Made by a program: the position numbers and the translations under genes
The notes under the pieces: model-generated
Seen by the model: only the letters and a program-made list of their open reading frames with translations
Told to the model about the DNA's origin: nothing
Database searches by the model: none
NCBI GenBank assembly: GCA_038321615.1
Contig: JBBQFC010000005.1
Span: forward strand, 16,450-80,449
Reading direction: 5' to 3'
Length of the DNA stretch: 64,000 nucleotides
Source of the DNA: JBBQFC01 sp038321615
GTDB taxonomy: Bacteria > Bacteroidota > Bacteroidia > Flavobacteriales_D > Cryomorphaceae
Shown: positions 60,973-64,000 of the stretch, one piece after another
How positions within the stretch are numbered: position 1 is the stretch's first letter
How the letters are laid out: each line of letters starts with the position of its first letter

Positions 60973-62844
60973 GTGACCCAAGTTCCCGCTTCGTCTTCCA
61001 CTCGCACCAGCGAAGAGAAGAAAGATGTAACCATTCTATTTGCCGGTGATTCCGGCGACGGTATCCAGCTTACCGGAAGTCAGTTTACTAATACCAGCGC
61101 CCTTTTCGGGAATGATATTAGCACCTTCGCAAATTTCCCGGCCGAGATACGCGCCCCGCAGGGCACTGTAGCTGGGGTTTCGGGCTTCCAGCTTAATTTC
61201 GGAAGTGTGGAGCTCTTTACACCTGGCGATCATTGCGATGTACTCGTGGTAATGAATGCAGCAGCGCTCAAAGCCAATCTCGCCAATTTGAAAACGGGCG
61301 GAACCGTCATTGCCAACACTTCTGGCTTCGATAAGCGGAATTTGAAATTGGCGGGTTACCCCGATGGTGTCAATCCATTAGAAAACCAATACCTTGGGAA
61401 GTATCGCCTCATTGAGATGGATGTGACCAAGCAGACGCGCGAAGCGTTGAAGGATATTTCGCTGGGAACGAAGGAGAAAGACCGAAGCAAAAACATGTTT
61501 GTCCTCGGCTTTCTATATTGGATGTACAACCGCGATTTGGCTGTGACCGAGCGATTTCTCACCGAAAAATTTGGGGCTAAACCCGAACTGCTGGAAAGCA
61601 ATCTGGCCGTGCTAAAAGCAGGTTATAATTTCGGAGATACCAGCGAAACTTTCACTTCTCGTTATGAAGTAAAGCCCGCACCATTGCCCAAGGGTGTGTA
61701 CAGAAACATTATGGGAAACCAAGCCTTGGTGTTGGGATTAATCGCCGCTACACAAAAAGCCGATATCCCACTTTTTTACGGCAGCTACCCCATTACCCCT
61801 GCATCGGATATTCTTCACGAGCTGTCAAGACATAAAAATTTTGACGTTCGCAGCTTTCAGGCGGAAGATGAGATTGCGGCAATTACTTCTGCCATCGGTG
61901 CTTCCTTCGCAGGAAATCTGGGCATCACCGCTTCGAGCGGGCCAGGTATAGCGCTCAAAGGCGAAGCAATGGGTCTGGCTTTTATGCTCGAGCTACCACT
62001 GGTTATTGTAAACGTTCAGCGAGGAGGCCCTTCTACGGGTTTGCCGACCAAAACCGAACAAGCCGATTTACTTCAGGCCATGTATGGGCGAAATGGAGAA
62101 GCGCCTATTCCGGTCATCGCCCCGAGCTCTCCGAGAGATTGCTTCGCCGTAGCGTACCAAGCCGTAAAAATGGCGATAGAGCATATGACCCCGGTCATAG
62201 TGCTAAGCGACGGCTACATTGCCAACGGTTCTGAGCCTTGGCGTTTCCCGTTAACTGCCGATTTGCCTTCTATACGCAACAAGAAAATCACGGAACTGCC
62301 CGAAGGCGAAGCTTTCATGCCTTACTTGCGAGATGAAAACGGTGCGCGGCCATGGGCTGTGCCTGGTATTGCCGGACTAGAGCACCGCATAGGCGGATTA
62401 GAGAAGCAGGATGTGACCGGAAACATATCGTACGATGCGGAAAACCACCAGAAAATGGTGTTTTTGCGCGCAGAGAAAGTCGCTAAGATAGCGGACCACA
62501 TTCCTATCCAAGCGCTTGACAATGGCCGGGAAGGGGCAAAATTGGCCATCGTAACCTGGGGCTCGACCTATGGGGCTGTGAAAACGGCCGTCAAGGAATT
62601 GATAAATCTGGGTCACGATGTGGCGCATGTGCATGTACGCTATTTGGTGCCTTTCCCCAAAAACCTGGGATCCTTGCTCAAGGGTTTTGAGCAGGTACTG
62701 GTACCAGAACTTAATAATGGCCAATTGGTTAAAGTACTCCGTAGCGAATTTTTGATCGATGCCAAGCCGCTTACTAAAGTAAAAGGTTTTCCGTTTGCCG
62801 CGGGAGAAATTCAGGAAGCGGCACTCAAACATTTTGAATCATGA
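60973..62844 (+). CDS. korA: 2-oxoacid:ferredoxin oxidoreductase subunit alpha (gamma-alpha fusion)
   Basis: A protein of 623 residues from GTG. With KorB it oxidises a 2-oxoacid, probably 2-oxoglutarate, to acyl-CoA and reduces ferredoxin. Residues 1-200 are the gamma domain (LFAGDSGDGIQLTGSQFTNTSALFGNDISTFANFPAEIRAPQG). Residues 220-620 are the alpha domain, with GNQALVLGLIAATQKADIPLFYGSYPITPASDI and ASSGPGIALKGEAMGLAFMLELPLVIVNVQRGGPSTGLPTKTEQADLL. The fused form is common in aerobic Bacteroidota, where it can replace 2-oxoglutarate dehydrogenase. It overlaps korB by four bases. Confidence 0.93.
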   Translation: MTQVPASSSTRTSEEKKDVTILFAGDSGDGIQLTGSQFTNTSALFGNDISTFANFPAEIRAPQGTVAGVSGFQLNFGSVELFTPGDHCDVLVVMNAAALKANLANLKTGGTVIANTSGFDKRNLKLAGYPDGVNPLENQYLGKYRLIEMDVTKQTREALKDISLGTKEKDRSKNMFVLGFLYWMYNRDLAVTERFLTEKFGAKPELLESNLAVLKAGYNFGDTSETFTSRYEVKPAPLPKGVYRNIMGNQALVLGLIAATQKADIPLFYGSYPITPASDILHELSRHKNFDVRSFQAEDEIAAITSAIGASFAGNLGITASSGPGIALKGEAMGLAFMLELPLVIVNVQRGGPSTGLPTKTEQADLLQAMYGRNGEAPIPVIAPSSPRDCFAVAYQAVKMAIEHMTPVIVLSDGYIANGSEPWRFPLTADLPSIRNKKITELPEGEAFMPYLRDENGARPWAVPGIAGLEHRIGGLEKQDVTGNISYDAENHQKMVFLRAEKVAKIADHIPIQALDNGREGAKLAIVTWGSTYGAVKTAVKELINLGHDVAHVHVRYLVPFPKNLGSLLKGFEQVLVPELNNGQLVKVLRSEFLIDAKPLTKVKGFPFAAGEIQEAALKHFES

Positions 62845-63872
62845 GCACTCAAGTACCAACCCTCACCCCAAAAGACTTCTCCAGCGACCAAGATGTGCGC
62901 TGGTGTCCCGGTTGCGGCGATTATTCCATACTAAAGCAGGTACAAACCATTCTCCCGGAGATTGGTGTGAACCGAGAAGACGTGGTATTTATCTCAGGTA
63001 TTGGCTGCTCCAGCCGATTTCCGTATTACATGAATACTTATGGCATGCACAGTATTCACGGCAGGGCTCCGGCCATAGCCAGTGGACTGAAAATCGCGAA
63101 CCCGAATCTGAGCGTATGGGTTATCACCGGCGATGGAGATGCCTTGTCGATAGGTGGAAATCACTTGATACACTTGCTGCGTCGAAATTTCGACATGAAT
63201 GTATTGCTCTTCAATAACGAAATTTACGGTCTTACAAAAGGCCAATATTCACCCACTTCGCCGGTGGGGAAGGTGACTAAGAGCACGCCCATGGGCTCGG
63301 TCGATCACCCTTTCAACCCCTTGGCTTTGGCCGCTGGCGCCGATGCCACCTTCATAGCCCGCGCCATGGATCGGGATCCGAAACAGCTGCGCGACGTGCT
63401 GCTGGCAGCCAATCTCCACAAAGGCACTTCCCTGGTAGAGATTTACCAGAATTGCAACGTATTTAACGATGGCGCCTTCGAAGTTTTTACTGAAAAATCG
63501 ACTCGGCCCGAGACCACTATTTATGCAGAACAGGGCAAACCGCTGGTATTTGGAGAAGGCAATAAGCGTGGAATTCGCATTGATGGAGCCACGCCGGTAT
63601 TGGTCGATTTGGAAAAAGGAGACTTTTCTATTTCTGATCTCTGGGTGCACGATCAACACGATCGATCCAAAGCCAATATGTTGATTCGATTATTCGATAC
63701 CCCATCCGCTGATACGCCATTCTTCCCACGGCCATTCGGGGTGTTATATTCCGAAAGCCGCTTGTGCTACGAAGATTTGCTACATAAGCAGATCGATGTA
63801 AGCATTGATCGGAAGGGAAAAGGAGATTTGGATGCGCTGCTGAAAGGGAAAAACACGTGGGAGATCGGGTAA
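62841..63872 (+). CDS. korB: 2-oxoacid:ferredoxin oxidoreductase subunit beta
   Basis: A protein of 343 residues. It holds thiamine diphosphate and a 4Fe-4S cluster. The first Cys ligands are in RWCPGCGDYSIL; thiamine diphosphate binding is seen in VWVITGDGDALSIGGNHLIHLLRRNFDMNVLLFNNEIYGLTKGQYSPTS. A further Cys in the ISGIGCSSRFPYYM region also fits. It is translationally coupled to korA (ATGA overlap) and ends the operon. No ferredoxin gene is adjacent within the window. Confidence 0.94.
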   Translation: MSTQVPTLTPKDFSSDQDVRWCPGCGDYSILKQVQTILPEIGVNREDVVFISGIGCSSRFPYYMNTYGMHSIHGRAPAIASGLKIANPNLSVWVITGDGDALSIGGNHLIHLLRRNFDMNVLLFNNEIYGLTKGQYSPTSPVGKVTKSTPMGSVDHPFNPLALAAGADATFIARAMDRDPKQLRDVLLAANLHKGTSLVEIYQNCNVFNDGAFEVFTEKSTRPETTIYAEQGKPLVFGEGNKRGIRIDGATPVLVDLEKGDFSISDLWVHDQHDRSKANMLIRLFDTPSADTPFFPRPFGVLYSESRLCYEDLLHKQIDVSIDRKGKGDLDALLKGKNTWEIG

Positions 63873-64000
63873 TGCTCTTTAATTCTCAGAAATAGAGCGA
63901 TTTTGAAAGCGACTGGAATTTTGAGCCGATGATATAGAAGTGGCAAGCATTATGGTTTCAAACTGAATCCTTTTATCCGACAGAATTAATAATTGTCATA
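63873..64000. other. Window end, no gene seen
   Basis: The last 128 bases contain no frame, RNA gene or clear promoter that I can support; a further gene may start beyond the window. Confidence 0.5.

Overview
The window is chromosomal DNA of a member of the Bacteroidota, most like the Flavobacteriales. The evidence is: large TonB-dependent receptors, a type IX secretion (T9SS) cargo with PorV/PorQ- and PorG-like proteins, a lipoprotein with an acidic surface-export signal, Bacteroidota-type families (DUF3127, DUF2911, GH3-like), and repeated promoters of the Bacteroidota form TTTG-N16..20-TAnnTTTG. A Na+-type pyrophosphatase, an SSS symporter and a Na/Pi carrier hint at a sodium-rich (marine) habitat; that is inference. 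Most of the window is ordinary core genome. I saw no prophage, insertion sequence, CRISPR array, toxin-antitoxin module or defence island.

Layout. 1-8.5 kb: an envelope block of a truncated TonB-dependent receptor, a 1450-residue T9SS cargo and a PorV/PorQ-family protein. 8.6-13.3 kb: greA, a HIT protein, ruvC, a UPF0104 membrane protein, a glycosyltransferase and an OppC-type permease. 13.4-19.1 kb: DUF3127, flavin reductase, tRNA-Leu and the proteostasis run tig-clpP-clpX with a DUF2911 protein. 19.2-23.5 kb: a tightly overlapping operon of a PIG-L deacetylase, a 42-residue membrane micro-protein and an SSS symporter. 23.5-28.1 kb: a hypothetical protein, a BFN-UVR protein with thyA and folA, and etfB-etfA. 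28.2-32.8 kb: pdhB, a K+-dependent membrane pyrophosphatase fused to a YceI-like domain, and a deoxynucleoside kinase. 32.8-38.4 kb: GH3-like enzyme plus exported protein, DUF2797, sppA and folK. 38.6-45.1 kb: OmpA/TPR lipoprotein, PorG-like barrel, SpoU methyltransferase, mutS and tRNA-Gly, then a repeat-rich intergenic region with a 24-bp inverted repeat.

45.4-57.4 kb looks like a phosphate-response neighbourhood: a Na/Pi cotransporter with a PhoU-like tail, a divergent PhoB-like regulator with an altered receiver, an M14 peptidase, two small exported proteins, a TonB receptor with a surface beta-helix lipoprotein, and a PhoB-PhoR pair. Five intergenic sites here carry direct repeats of the form nnTTAnn at an 11-bp period, which look like Pho boxes. 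This possible Pho regulon is the most interesting regional hypothesis.

57.4-64 kb: a GT28-like glycosyltransferase, then a six-gene operon trmB, MGMT/ATL, Mrp, NifU, korA, korB. It links Fe-S cluster supply to a Fe-S, thiamine-diphosphate 2-oxoacid:ferredoxin oxidoreductase. The last 128 bases hold no gene that I can support.
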